A stretch of DNA of 47,541 bases. Origin: a virus. The translations under genes and the position numbers were made by a program. A model generated the notes under the pieces. It was not told the DNA's origin. It ran no database searches and worked only from the letters and a program-made list of their open reading frames with translations. The stretch spans positions 1 through 47,541 of IMG/VR virus record IMGVR_UViG_3300042296_000310, one strand, 5' to 3'. Of this stretch, positions 14,869 through 22,326 are shown piece after piece. Position 1 is the first letter of the stretch. The number at the start of each line of letters is the position of its first letter.

Positions 14869-16304
14869 TGTGTGGTATTGTAGGTATGGCCGGCAAGATA
14901 AATCTTCTTGCTAAGAACACATTGTTCAAGGACATGATGGACGTCTGTCAAATACGTGGTCGTGACAGTGCTGGTGTAATCAAGGTCCGCAACGACGCAG
15001 ACCAGTCATATACATGGGTCAAGGCTGTTGGACCGCCGTCTAATCTGTTTGACTATCGCAAGTATGAGTCAGAGATTGAGCGTGGTGATGCAGTCGCACT
15101 CATTGGTCACACTCGTTCACGCACAGTGGGTGATATCAACCTTAAGAACGCCCATCCTTTTGATTATCCTGATGAGGCGATTGTAGGTGTTCATAACGGG
15201 ACTTTGCGAGAGCATCACACTTTAGACGGCCATGTTTATGGTAAAGTAGATAGCGATATCTTGTACGGACATCTTGCTAAAAACGGCGCAGAAGAGACTT
15301 TTAATGTGGTCAAAGGAGCCTACGCTTGCGTGTGGTGGGATGGCACTAAAAAGACTCTTAACTTTATCCGCAATAATGAACGACCTTTGTGGTTTACTTG
15401 GTCTAAAGACATGGAAATGATGTTTTGGGCTTCTGAAATCTGGATGTTTGGTGCAATTGAGCGTAAGCTAGATTTGTGGAACGGTATTAAGGACGACGGC
15501 GAGGGCAAATATATACAGATAAAACCTCATTCGTGGTGGGCTTTTACTATCAATCCTAAAGCAGTAAAAGACGAAGCCGTCCTTACAATGAAGCCTCAAC
15601 GGACTATTGAACCTAAGGCCGAGCCTGTCCGTTACACTGGTAATTATGGAGTGCAAGGAGGTAAGAGTTGGACTCGTGACCCCCTAGATGGAGACTGGAA
15701 GCCGAATACAGGAGGAGAGGTAACTAACCCTTTTCGGGTAAACAATCTCGACGACGAGGTAGAGGACATACTTCCGTGGACGGCGGAAGGACCGCCACCC
15801 CACCTCGACCTAAAGGCTACCATTGGCAATCCGGCAGAGTCTGGGAATACAAACATTGGCAACGTATCTTTCATGAAGACTTCAGTGAAAGACTCGGCTT
15901 CCTCAACGGACACGAGTTCTTCGCCTCGATTTCCGAAAAAGATTCTTTGCCTTCCTCCCAAGAATTTGCAGAACTCTCCGCCAATCAGCAAAAGAAAGCC
16001 CTTAGGCGAATTAATAAAGTCGCCCGGAAACATCGTATCTCTTTCCGAACAACGGAAACCCCCCCTGCTGCCAGTGTCGGTTAGAGAAGTTAAAAAAGTT
16101 GGCATGTTTATCCGAGATAACCTCAAGGGTATTGAGTATAGTGTTGAGGAGTTTGAACAAAACACTAAAGGTATCTGCTGTCACTGCAAGGAACCAGTAG
16201 GAGACCTATCTGAAGTTCATGAATTTATTAATGAACGTAATTTTATTTGTACGACTTGCGTAACACCTAATGAAGTAGTAGTTCCCACTTTTGTTTATAA
16301 ATAA
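14868..16304 (+). CDS. Class II glutamine amidotransferase with C-terminal zinc ribbon
   Basis: Translation starts at ATG 14868, giving MCGIVG: removal of Met exposes the N-terminal nucleophile Cys, the hallmark of Ntn class II GATases. RGRDSAG, IGHTRSRTVGD and GVHNGTLREH are the glutamine-site loops as in GlmS/PurF-type domains. The GATase domain spans about 1-210. Residues about 300-405 are Pro/Ser/Lys-rich and likely disordered. The end carries a zinc ribbon, CCHCKEP and ICTTC. No synthase domain is fused, so ammonia is presumably passed to a partner encoded nearby. The linker DNA also holds a long open frame in +2 (15776-16084). Confidence 0.85.
   Translation: MCGIVGMAGKINLLAKNTLFKDMMDVCQIRGRDSAGVIKVRNDADQSYTWVKAVGPPSNLFDYRKYESEIERGDAVALIGHTRSRTVGDINLKNAHPFDYPDEAIVGVHNGTLREHHTLDGHVYGKVDSDILYGHLAKNGAEETFNVVKGAYACVWWDGTKKTLNFIRNNERPLWFTWSKDMEMMFWASEIWMFGAIERKLDLWNGIKDDGEGKYIQIKPHSWWAFTINPKAVKDEAVLTMKPQRTIEPKAEPVRYTGNYGVQGGKSWTRDPLDGDWKPNTGGEVTNPFRVNNLDDEVEDILPWTAEGPPPHLDLKATIGNPAESGNTNIGNVSFMKTSVKDSASSTDTSSSPRFPKKILCLPPKNLQNSPPISKRKPLGELIKSPGNIVSLSEQRKPPLLPVSVREVKKVGMFIRDNLKGIEYSVEEFEQNTKGICCHCKEPVGDLSEVHEFINERNFICTTCVTPNEVVVPTFVYK
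15776..16084 (+). CDS. Possible overprinted gene inside the class II amidotransferase linker
   Basis: In the +2 frame relative to the amidotransferase, a GTG start at 15776, with AGAGGA upstream, opens 102 codons. The product looks globular: aromatic-rich (GYHWQSGRVWEYKHWQRIF), then SANQQKKALRRINKVARKHR. The host frame here is low-complexity Pro/Ser/Lys sequence, as expected when a disordered segment accommodates a second coding frame. No homology was checked. The alternative is chance openness. Codon statistics or conservation of both frames in relatives would decide it. Confidence 0.35.
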   Translation: MDGGRTATPPRPKGYHWQSGRVWEYKHWQRIFHEDFSERLGFLNGHEFFASISEKDSLPSSQEFAELSANQQKKALRRINKVARKHRISFRTTETPPAASVG

Positions 16305-16316
16305 GGAAGGTATATT

Positions 16317-17219
16317 ATGAGTGCATTTACAATTGGAGCTGACCCTGAGTTGTTTCTTCGGGAGAATGGTAAAGCAATTAGTGCTTTTGGAATGGTCGAA
16401 GGTACTAAAGAAAGTCCCCATAAAACTTCTAACGGAGCATACCAAGTAGACGGTATGGCACTAGAGTTTAACATTGACCCAGTTAGCACTGTTGGTGCGT
16501 TTGAACAGTTCAATATCAACATCATCAAAACTATTCAAGAAATGAAGCAACGGGTATCTCAGAACAGTGATGTCAAGAAGTATACGTTCGCCATTCAACC
16601 TACTCAAGATTTTGATGAAAAGTACCTTGAGAGTCAGCCTGCTGCTGCGCTTGAATTGGGTTGTGACCCTGATTTTAACGCATATACTGGTGAAGAGAAC
16701 CCTCGTCCAGACGGCACTCGCACTTTCCGTACCGCGGCAGGACACATTCACGTAGGATGGGGTGCCAACATTCCGACTGACAATGAAGAACACCGTGAAA
16801 TTTGTAACAACTTTGTCAAGATGTTGGACGCTACTGTAGGTATGTTCATGACGTTTATTGACCGAGACCCTCGTCGGCGTGAGATGTATGGTAAGGCCGG
16901 AGCATGTCGTTACAAACCATACGGAGTAGAGTATCGGACACCATCTAACGTGTGGATTATTAATCGTGACCGCCGTGAAATGATGTATCTACTTGTTCAA
17001 ATAGCCATTGGAAAGATGCGTAACGGCATGTCTGTAATTGATTTGACTGGTTTGAGCGAGGAAGAGATACAACTTGTGATAAACACAGGAGACTATAAGA
17101 CAGCAAAACGTCTACTTGACCGTCAAGTAGGATTTGTAACAATGTGGAAGAAGATTTGTGAAGACAAGCGTCTCGTGAATCCAGCAAAAGAAACTGTCGA
17201 AGTTAAGGATGCGTTCTAA
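16317..17219 (+). CDS. COOH-NH2 ligase type 2-like amidoligase (phiEco32-type)
   Basis: The 300-residue product begins with FTIGADPELFLRE and continues GAYQVDGMALEFNIDP, the two glutamine-synthetase-fold strands with acidic metal/ATP ligands typical of the COOH-NH2 ligase type 2 family found in phiEco32-like phages. GHIHVGWG (around residue 141) and RDPRRREMYGKAGACRYKP supply further conserved His and Arg positions. The family is predicted to form amide bonds between a carboxylate and an amine using ATP. It has AAGGAAGG upstream and ends at the ATG of the next gene, in one operon with two amidotransferases. Confidence 0.8.
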   Translation: MSAFTIGADPELFLRENGKAISAFGMVEGTKESPHKTSNGAYQVDGMALEFNIDPVSTVGAFEQFNINIIKTIQEMKQRVSQNSDVKKYTFAIQPTQDFDEKYLESQPAAALELGCDPDFNAYTGEENPRPDGTRTFRTAAGHIHVGWGANIPTDNEEHREICNNFVKMLDATVGMFMTFIDRDPRRREMYGKAGACRYKPYGVEYRTPSNVWIINRDRREMMYLLVQIAIGKMRNGMSVIDLTGLSEEEIQLVINTGDYKTAKRLLDRQVGFVTMWKKICEDKRLVNPAKETVEVKDAF

Positions 17220-17890
17220 TGGCTGACATTTTCTGGACTGATTCTAATCAAGCGCGTGAGCGATTAGCCGGTACTGTTGTTTTGTATGATGGGCTGCCTG
17301 TTTTTATTTCTAACGTAGAGGATGGTGAAAACTTTAACGATGGTGTTCCCCGCGCCAACATTACTTTTTGTGGAGACACAGAAGGAAATCGTCAACGTAA
17401 GCGTCTTGACTCTCCTAAATTTAATAAGTTCCGTAGTTTACCTGAATTAGGTTGGTTGAATACTACCAAGTACGGGGCTATTTTACTTTCTCGTAAGGCT
17501 ACTCGCAGTAGATTACACGGCCTTAATTCTAGTAACATTAGCGGGCAGTTTTTTCGTAATATTGGCGTAGGAGAGTATTCACTTACGCCCTATGAACGTG
17601 CATGGGATGCTTTTTACAACTCATCTTCTTTTGTAGATTTGTGTAAAGATATATACCCCGCACTAGGAGATGTGCTGCTTAATGTACAAGAAGAAAGCGC
17701 CCTTGCTTTCTCACGCAAGTTTGTTGTGTATCGTGACACATTAGGGTTACGATGGTTGTATCGTGAGACAGAACGTATTGGTATTTTTACTAACTCCAAT
17801 TCTCTTAATCTTCTTGAGAAGTTCAAGTTCTATCGTGAAGAAATAATGAACGACCGCAAATTTACACTTGACAACATACAGGAGTATTGA
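17219..17890 (+). CDS. 223-aa amidoligase-cluster protein, unknown
   Basis: Located between two ligase genes and coupled to the upstream one by a shared TAATG. The N-terminal half has a beta-barrel-like pattern (GTVVLYDGLPVFISNVEDGE, PRANITFCGDTEGN). The C-terminal half is helical (ALGDVLLNVQEESALAFSRK). No catalytic motif is recognised. Its position suggests a substrate-binding or regulatory partner of the ligases. The final codons overlap a perfect sigma70 promoter (17868-17896). Confidence 0.6.
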   Translation: MADIFWTDSNQARERLAGTVVLYDGLPVFISNVEDGENFNDGVPRANITFCGDTEGNRQRKRLDSPKFNKFRSLPELGWLNTTKYGAILLSRKATRSRLHGLNSSNISGQFFRNIGVGEYSLTPYERAWDAFYNSSSFVDLCKDIYPALGDVLLNVQEESALAFSRKFVVYRDTLGLRWLYRETERIGIFTNSNSLNLLEKFKFYREEIMNDRKFTLDNIQEY

Positions 17891-17896
17891 TATAAT
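17868..17896 (+). promoter_or_regulatory. Perfect sigma70 promoter overlapping a start codon
   Basis: TTGACA (17868-17873), a 17-bp spacer and TATAAT (17891-17896). The -10 box overlaps the ATG (17895-17897) of the amidoligase gene, so RNA made from here would begin inside that gene and lack its start. It would mainly serve the ATP-grasp gene and beyond, or produce a shorter amidoligase from an internal start. Confidence 0.65.
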
Positions 17897-18887
17897 GTCT
17901 GATGGAAATACAGAGTTTTTTAAAAATTATCGCAAAGCTTTTGCCAAGAAGCCTGGTATTCCAGGTCTACATCTTAATCGTCCTTTGTATACAGGCAATG
18001 TTCCTGTAGGAACTATCGGACTTGAACTGGAAATTGAGGGTCGCAATCTTATTAATAATAGTGGCGATTTATTTGATATTACGGGACCTACTACCGCAGC
18101 ACGTTGGCTAGCTAAGGCAGACGGGTCATTGCGCAACGGAGGTATTGAATATGTTTTGTCTGTTCCTTGCGCAGTAGATGAGACAGCCGACCTTGTCAAA
18201 GGATTGTTTAAGAAGTTTAAGTCAGCTGGTTCTAAGATTGAGAATAGTAATCGTTGTTCAACTCATGTTCACATAAACGTAGGCGAACAGCGTATCAATA
18301 TCCTAACATCTATTCTTATATTGTGGGCAGTATTTGAGGAACAACTTATCAAATGGCACGGTATAAACCGTACTCGTAACCACTTCTGCCTAGGTTTTAA
18401 GGACAGTAATACCACACTTAACATGTGGAAAACACTTCTTCGTCACGGTCAATTACCACGAGAAGAAGGTGGTAAGTATTCTGCTTTGAATATTCTAACT
18501 TTGTGGCGCTTTGGTTCGTTCGAGTTTCGCTGTGGTCAAGAACCTAATGACCCAGAAAAGGTAATTATTTGGGCAAAGTTCTTGCATTACTTTGTTAAGT
18601 ATGCTATTTCTAATTACACTAATCCGTATCAAATTGCTTACGACATTTCTGAGCAAGGAGCTATGTTGATGCTTGAGAATATCTGCAAGCAAGACGAAGA
18701 ACTAGCTTCCTTTTACAAAGACATTATCGGCGAACAATTTGAACGACAGTTCAACGAGAGTTGCATGGAGTCTTTCCGAATTGTGCAATCCTTGTGCTTT
18801 GAGTTTCCTTGGAATGACTGGAACCCTTTGATTAACAAGCAGTATGTCCCAAACCCTTTCAGCAAAGCAAAGAGACCGGTCATGTAG
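17895..18887 (+). CDS. Amidoligase_2-type enzyme
   Basis: Starts at ATG 17895, with GGAG at 17881-17884; the frame also extends 9 codons upstream to a TTG that lacks a binding site. The 330-residue product matches the putative amidoligase family (Amidoligase_2): GTIGLELEIEGR (acidic metal ligands on the first strand), WLAKADGSLRNGGIEYVL, STHVHINVGEQ, and FGSFEFRCGQEPND. The fold is that of glutamine synthetase or gamma-Glu-Cys ligase; it should join an amine to a carboxylate with ATP. It is distinct from the ligase at 16317. Confidence 0.8.
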   Translation: MSDGNTEFFKNYRKAFAKKPGIPGLHLNRPLYTGNVPVGTIGLELEIEGRNLINNSGDLFDITGPTTAARWLAKADGSLRNGGIEYVLSVPCAVDETADLVKGLFKKFKSAGSKIENSNRCSTHVHINVGEQRINILTSILILWAVFEEQLIKWHGINRTRNHFCLGFKDSNTTLNMWKTLLRHGQLPREEGGKYSALNILTLWRFGSFEFRCGQEPNDPEKVIIWAKFLHYFVKYAISNYTNPYQIAYDISEQGAMLMLENICKQDEELASFYKDIIGEQFERQFNESCMESFRIVQSLCFEFPWNDWNPLINKQYVPNPFSKAKRPVM

Positions 18888-18928
18888 GTACTAGGTGGAT
18901 ACGTTATGGTATTATAGACGGTATAGGC

Positions 18929-19033
18929 ATGGTTGAAGAATTGGCTCAAAGATTAGAACAACAGGAACGACCGCACAACCGACCGTGGCATCTGGGACAA
19001 CTAGACCTAGGAGAGTTAGGCGATGTCGATTAA
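18929..19033 (+). CDS. 34-aa peptide between ligase genes, unknown
   Basis: ATG 18929 to TAA 19033, overlapping the ATP-grasp start (19023) by 11 bases. The product has a charged N-terminal helix (VEELAQRLEQQERP) followed by HNRPWHLGQLDLGELGDVD. It could be a small peptide substrate or a leader that couples translation to the ATP-grasp gene. No strong ribosome-binding site is visible. Confidence 0.35.
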   Translation: MVEELAQRLEQQERPHNRPWHLGQLDLGELGDVD

Positions 19034-19769
19034 AATTTATCCATACAAGCAGGGTTCTCGCTCTGCCCGTGCCCTTGCCGATGCTCTTGGGGGTCGCGTT
19101 TTGCGGCTCCAAGGGTCCACTTACAGATACCGTGAGCGCGATACAATTATCAATTGGGGTAATTCTACTGCTTTTAGATTTGATGAACAAATGATTAATT
19201 TTATAAATAAAAGTCATTTGTGTAGAGGTGCTTCAAATAAATTATCAGCATTTACTCAGATGTCTTTTGAAGGTGTACAAATCCCAGAGTTCTGGACTAA
19301 TAGAGAAGATATTCCTGACGATGCGTTCCCTATAGTATGTCGTACCATTCTTAATGGTCATTCCGGTGCTGGTATTGTTATTGCTAACAATCGCGGAGAA
19401 ATTGTAAACGCTCCTTTGTATGTAAAATATATGAAGAAGCGTGACGAATACCGTATTCATGCCGGTTTGCATGGTATCATCTCAATACAACGAAAGGCTA
19501 CACGCAATGGTGAACCACCTCTTGATACTCGCATTCGTAATCATAATAATGGTTATGTTTTTATACGTGGTGACGTTGCTCCTCCAGAACAAGTTATTGA
19601 ACAAGCTAGATTTGCAGTTAACAGCCTCGGCCTTGATTTCGGCGCTGTTGATATTATTTACAATCATCATTATCAATTAGCAACCGTTCTTGAAGTGAAC
19701 ACAGCGCCGGGGCTTGAGGGCCAGACAGTTATTGACTACGCCAATTATTTTAGGGAACATTACACATGA
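19023..19769 (+). CDS. ATP-grasp ligase (RimK/YheC-like)
   Basis: The 248-residue product has the ATP-grasp signature set: FPIVCRTILNGHSGAGIVIA (nucleotide-binding strand and Gly-rich loop), APLYVKYMKKRDEYRIHAG (Lys, Arg and strand with Glu), GLDFGAVDIIYN and the metal-binding TVLEVNTAPGLEGQT (E and N). It should activate a carboxylate as acyl-phosphate and add an amine, giving peptide-like products. GGAGAG precedes ATG 19023. Its last 4 bases overlap the next gene. With the two amidoligases it makes three distinct amide-forming enzymes in one phage operon. Confidence 0.85.
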   Translation: MSIKIYPYKQGSRSARALADALGGRVLRLQGSTYRYRERDTIINWGNSTAFRFDEQMINFINKSHLCRGASNKLSAFTQMSFEGVQIPEFWTNREDIPDDAFPIVCRTILNGHSGAGIVIANNRGEIVNAPLYVKYMKKRDEYRIHAGLHGIISIQRKATRNGEPPLDTRIRNHNNGYVFIRGDVAPPEQVIEQARFAVNSLGLDFGAVDIIYNHHYQLATVLEVNTAPGLEGQTVIDYANYFREHYT

Positions 19770-19978
19770 GATGCCACATTTGCAACGCCGTTTTAAGTGA
19801 GAGAGAAATACAAATCAATCGTGACCACGGGGACTTTGACCCATGTGGAACATGTCTTGAAGTAATTGATGAAGTATTTAGCAATGAACCAGAAGAAGTG
19901 ATTGATGAGCAGATTGATTTCGAACTTTTATTCTCACAATCTCAAGACGTTACGGATCTGGAGGAAGATAGTGCTTGA
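19766..19978 (+). CDS. 70-aa zinc-ribbon acidic protein
   Basis: Two Cys pairs, CHIC (3-6) and CGTC (27-30), make a likely zinc ribbon; the remainder is strongly acidic (EVFSNEPEEVIDEQIDFELL). The acidic tail may mimic DNA or bind a basic partner. It is coupled by a 4-base overlap with the ATP-grasp gene and contains the -35 box of the 19975 promoter at its end. No family is recognised beyond the zinc ribbon. Confidence 0.6.
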   Translation: MRCHICNAVLSEREIQINRDHGDFDPCGTCLEVIDEVFSNEPEEVIDEQIDFELLFSQSQDVTDLEEDSA

Positions 19979-20003
19979 CAAAACAGCTGATGCAGGATAT
20001 AAT
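19975..20003 (+). promoter_or_regulatory. Sigma70 promoter for the replication genes
   Basis: TTGACA (19975-19980), 17 bp, TATAAT (19998-20003). Start expected near 20010, about 48 bases before the nucleotidyltransferase ATG (20058). It probably drives the nucleotidyltransferase, primase-helicase and polymerase genes. Confidence 0.85.
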
Positions 20004-20057
20004 ACCTATATAGGGTACAGCGAGGTTAATTACATTCATACTACTAAGCTTAGAAAT

Positions 20058-20714
20058 ATGTCAAATAACACAATGATTGACCTTATGTCTTTGTCTAAAA
20101 GCCTTGATAAACTTACAGACAAATATAATACTAGACCTGTCATTGCAGGAGGGGCTGTTCGAGACCTGCTGATGGGCTACTGCCCAAAAGACTTTGATGT
20201 ATTTGTTGACATATCAGCTGTTGAAGATGAGGATGAACAACAAGACTTTATAGACTCTTTCTTGTACGATTTTTGCGTGGACATGAGTGGTAATTATTTT
20301 TATAATCTAAATAATATAGGTTGGCCTTATTCGATTTTACCTACTGATACCAGTAAGACCCCTTTAGAATACATAAACATGGAAAACACGTTTCAAGTAT
20401 ATGAATGGGGAATGTATCAGTTTATTTTTATGAAGGACCCTATGATACAGGAGAACCCTGGTCAATGGATATTAGACAGGTTTGACTACTCTCTTGTCAA
20501 ATGTTTTATTGACCCTTCTACACACAAAGTATACGCATCCGATGAGTTTATGCGAGACAGAGAAGCTAAACATATTGAAGTTAAAGACATGACGACATAC
20601 GCACGAGTAATGAAATGGACAAAACGTAATGGTATAGACATTACTCCTAACCTATTATATGTAGAGAAAGATAAGAATGAGAGCTACGAAGCAAAGCCAT
20701 CTGCCATGCCCTAA
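20058..20714 (+). CDS. Nucleotidyltransferase-fold protein (poly(A) polymerase head-like)
   Basis: ATG 20058 is the first start downstream of the promoter. The 218-residue protein has IAGGAVRDLLMGYCPKDFDV followed by FVD: the GG-x-V-R-D motif and D-x-D metal pair of the class II CCA-adding / poly(A) polymerase head. The tRNA-binding body of those enzymes is missing (full CCA enzymes are about 400 aa). Stand-alone heads of this type occur in T7-like phages with unknown substrate. It overlaps the primase gene by 38 bases. Confidence 0.75.
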   Translation: MSNNTMIDLMSLSKSLDKLTDKYNTRPVIAGGAVRDLLMGYCPKDFDVFVDISAVEDEDEQQDFIDSFLYDFCVDMSGNYFYNLNNIGWPYSILPTDTSKTPLEYINMENTFQVYEWGMYQFIFMKDPMIQENPGQWILDRFDYSLVKCFIDPSTHKVYASDEFMRDREAKHIEVKDMTTYARVMKWTKRNGIDITPNLLYVEKDKNESYEAKPSAMP

Positions 20715-22317
20715 ATGTTCCTCGACGGACGCCTACAGCATCCAAGAAAATGGGTGGGGCAAATGCTTTTCATGCGGCACACGAGTATCACCTAACAGCA
20801 GCGGCCACGCTGCGGCTAAACAGAAAGAAACTATGACAGAAACAGCAGCAGCTAAAGAAACCAAAACAACACCATTTACCCCCCTAACGGAAGTCTTTCG
20901 TGCCTTCACCGAGAGGGGTTTTTCGAAGGAGACACTCCAACGGTTTAAGGTACACGCTGGTCACGAGGGTGATAACTTTGAAGCCAAGTATCCTCTGTTC
21001 AACGCAGAGACAGGCGAACATATTGGTAATAAGATACGATACAAGAACAAGAGTTTCTCTGTTGAGGGGACTATAAAAGGGGCAGGCCTGTTCGGGAAGT
21101 TTTCATTCCCTCCGGGTTGCGCTAAGGCAATAACTATTGTAGAAGGACAAGACGATGCACTTGCAGCCTATCAAATCATGGGCAGTAAATATCCCGTGGT
21201 ATCCGTACACAGTGCGTCGACAGCAGAACAAGATATTCGTAGAGATTTCGAGTATCTCAATTCCTTTGACACGATTGTCATTTGTTTTGATAGTGACGAG
21301 CCCGGAAAAAAAGCGGCTAAGGCTGTCTCTGGTATTGCTTTCCCTCTAGGCAAAGTAAAAGTCCTAACACTACGTAAGTTCAAGGATGCTAACGACTATC
21401 TTTTAAACGGTGTCTCGGATGAGTTTACTAAGGAGTGGTGGCAAGCACCGACCTACAAGCCAGACGGCCTTAAACTAGGCTCGGACATGTGGGAGGAGAC
21501 TATCAATCGTAAGTCTTCCTTTACTGTACAGTACCCGTTCAACGGACTTAATGATTTGACATTCGGTATTCGTTTGTCAGAAATGGTCATCGTTACCGCG
21601 GACACAGGGGTTGGCAAGACTGCCCTACTCAAGCATATTGAACATAGTCTTTTAATGAACCCAGAAGTTATTGAGAAAGGATATGGTGTTGGACTATTAC
21701 ACCTTGAAGAACCTAATGGTGATACTACTCTTGGCCTCCTTAGTATCCACAATCGTATTCCGTATCACATTCCGGGTATTGAAAGGAACGAAGCTGAGCT
21801 TAGGCAAGCTTTTGACGACGTGGTTAATCACAACCGGCTTGTTCTTTGGGACCATTTTGGCAGTAACTCTGTCGATAAAGTTATTGACAAAGTTCGACAT
21901 ATGGCTGCTCTTGGGTGCAAATACATTGTCCTTGACCACCTTTCTATTGTTGTCTCGGACCAATCTGGTGACGAAAGAAAACAATTAGATGAAATTGCAA
22001 CCAAACTCAAGACGCTCACGATGGAACTGGACATTGCCGTCATTGCTGTCATACATACAAATAGACAGGGTCAGATTAGGGGAACGGCAGGTGTCGAGCA
22101 ACTGGCTAATATCGTTGTTCGATTGGAGAGAGATAAGATTGACCCATCTGAGTGGCGACGTAACATCACTAAGATTACGGTGGAAAAGAATAGGTTCTGC
22201 GGATATACGGGACCTGCGTGTTACCTTTGGTACAACAAAGATACAGCTCGGCTCACAGAACTAGACCGTGAAGAAGCAGAAACATATGAAAACGGAGGAT
22301 CAATCGGTGACGATTGA
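20677..22317 (+). CDS. DNA primase-helicase, T7 gp4-like
   Basis: The 546-residue bifunctional replication protein has a Cys4 zinc-binding domain (CPKC 11-14 and CFSC 30-33), a disordered link, then a TOPRIM primase with TIVEGQDDALAAY (E156) and VICFDSDEPGKKAA. The RecA-like helicase follows, with Walker A ADTGVGKT (K314), Walker B KYIVLDHLSIVV and a C-terminal arginine-finger region. T7 gp4 has 566 aa, so it is full length. It acts at the fork with the polymerase encoded 10 bases downstream. Confidence 0.93.
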   Translation: MRATKQSHLPCPKCSSTDAYSIQENGWGKCFSCGTRVSPNSSGHAAAKQKETMTETAAAKETKTTPFTPLTEVFRAFTERGFSKETLQRFKVHAGHEGDNFEAKYPLFNAETGEHIGNKIRYKNKSFSVEGTIKGAGLFGKFSFPPGCAKAITIVEGQDDALAAYQIMGSKYPVVSVHSASTAEQDIRRDFEYLNSFDTIVICFDSDEPGKKAAKAVSGIAFPLGKVKVLTLRKFKDANDYLLNGVSDEFTKEWWQAPTYKPDGLKLGSDMWEETINRKSSFTVQYPFNGLNDLTFGIRLSEMVIVTADTGVGKTALLKHIEHSLLMNPEVIEKGYGVGLLHLEEPNGDTTLGLLSIHNRIPYHIPGIERNEAELRQAFDDVVNHNRLVLWDHFGSNSVDKVIDKVRHMAALGCKYIVLDHLSIVVSDQSGDERKQLDEIATKLKTLTMELDIAVIAVIHTNRQGQIRGTAGVEQLANIVVRLERDKIDPSEWRRNITKITVEKNRFCGYTGPACYLWYNKDTARLTELDREEAETYENGGSIGDD

Positions 22318-22326
22318 AGGATTCTA

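Noticed and set aside
15644-16165. Leftward 173-codon ORF opposite the amidotransferase linker
   Set aside because: A mirror effect of the Pro/Ser/Lys-rich linker: Gly/Phe/Leu-rich low-complexity product without a start signal.
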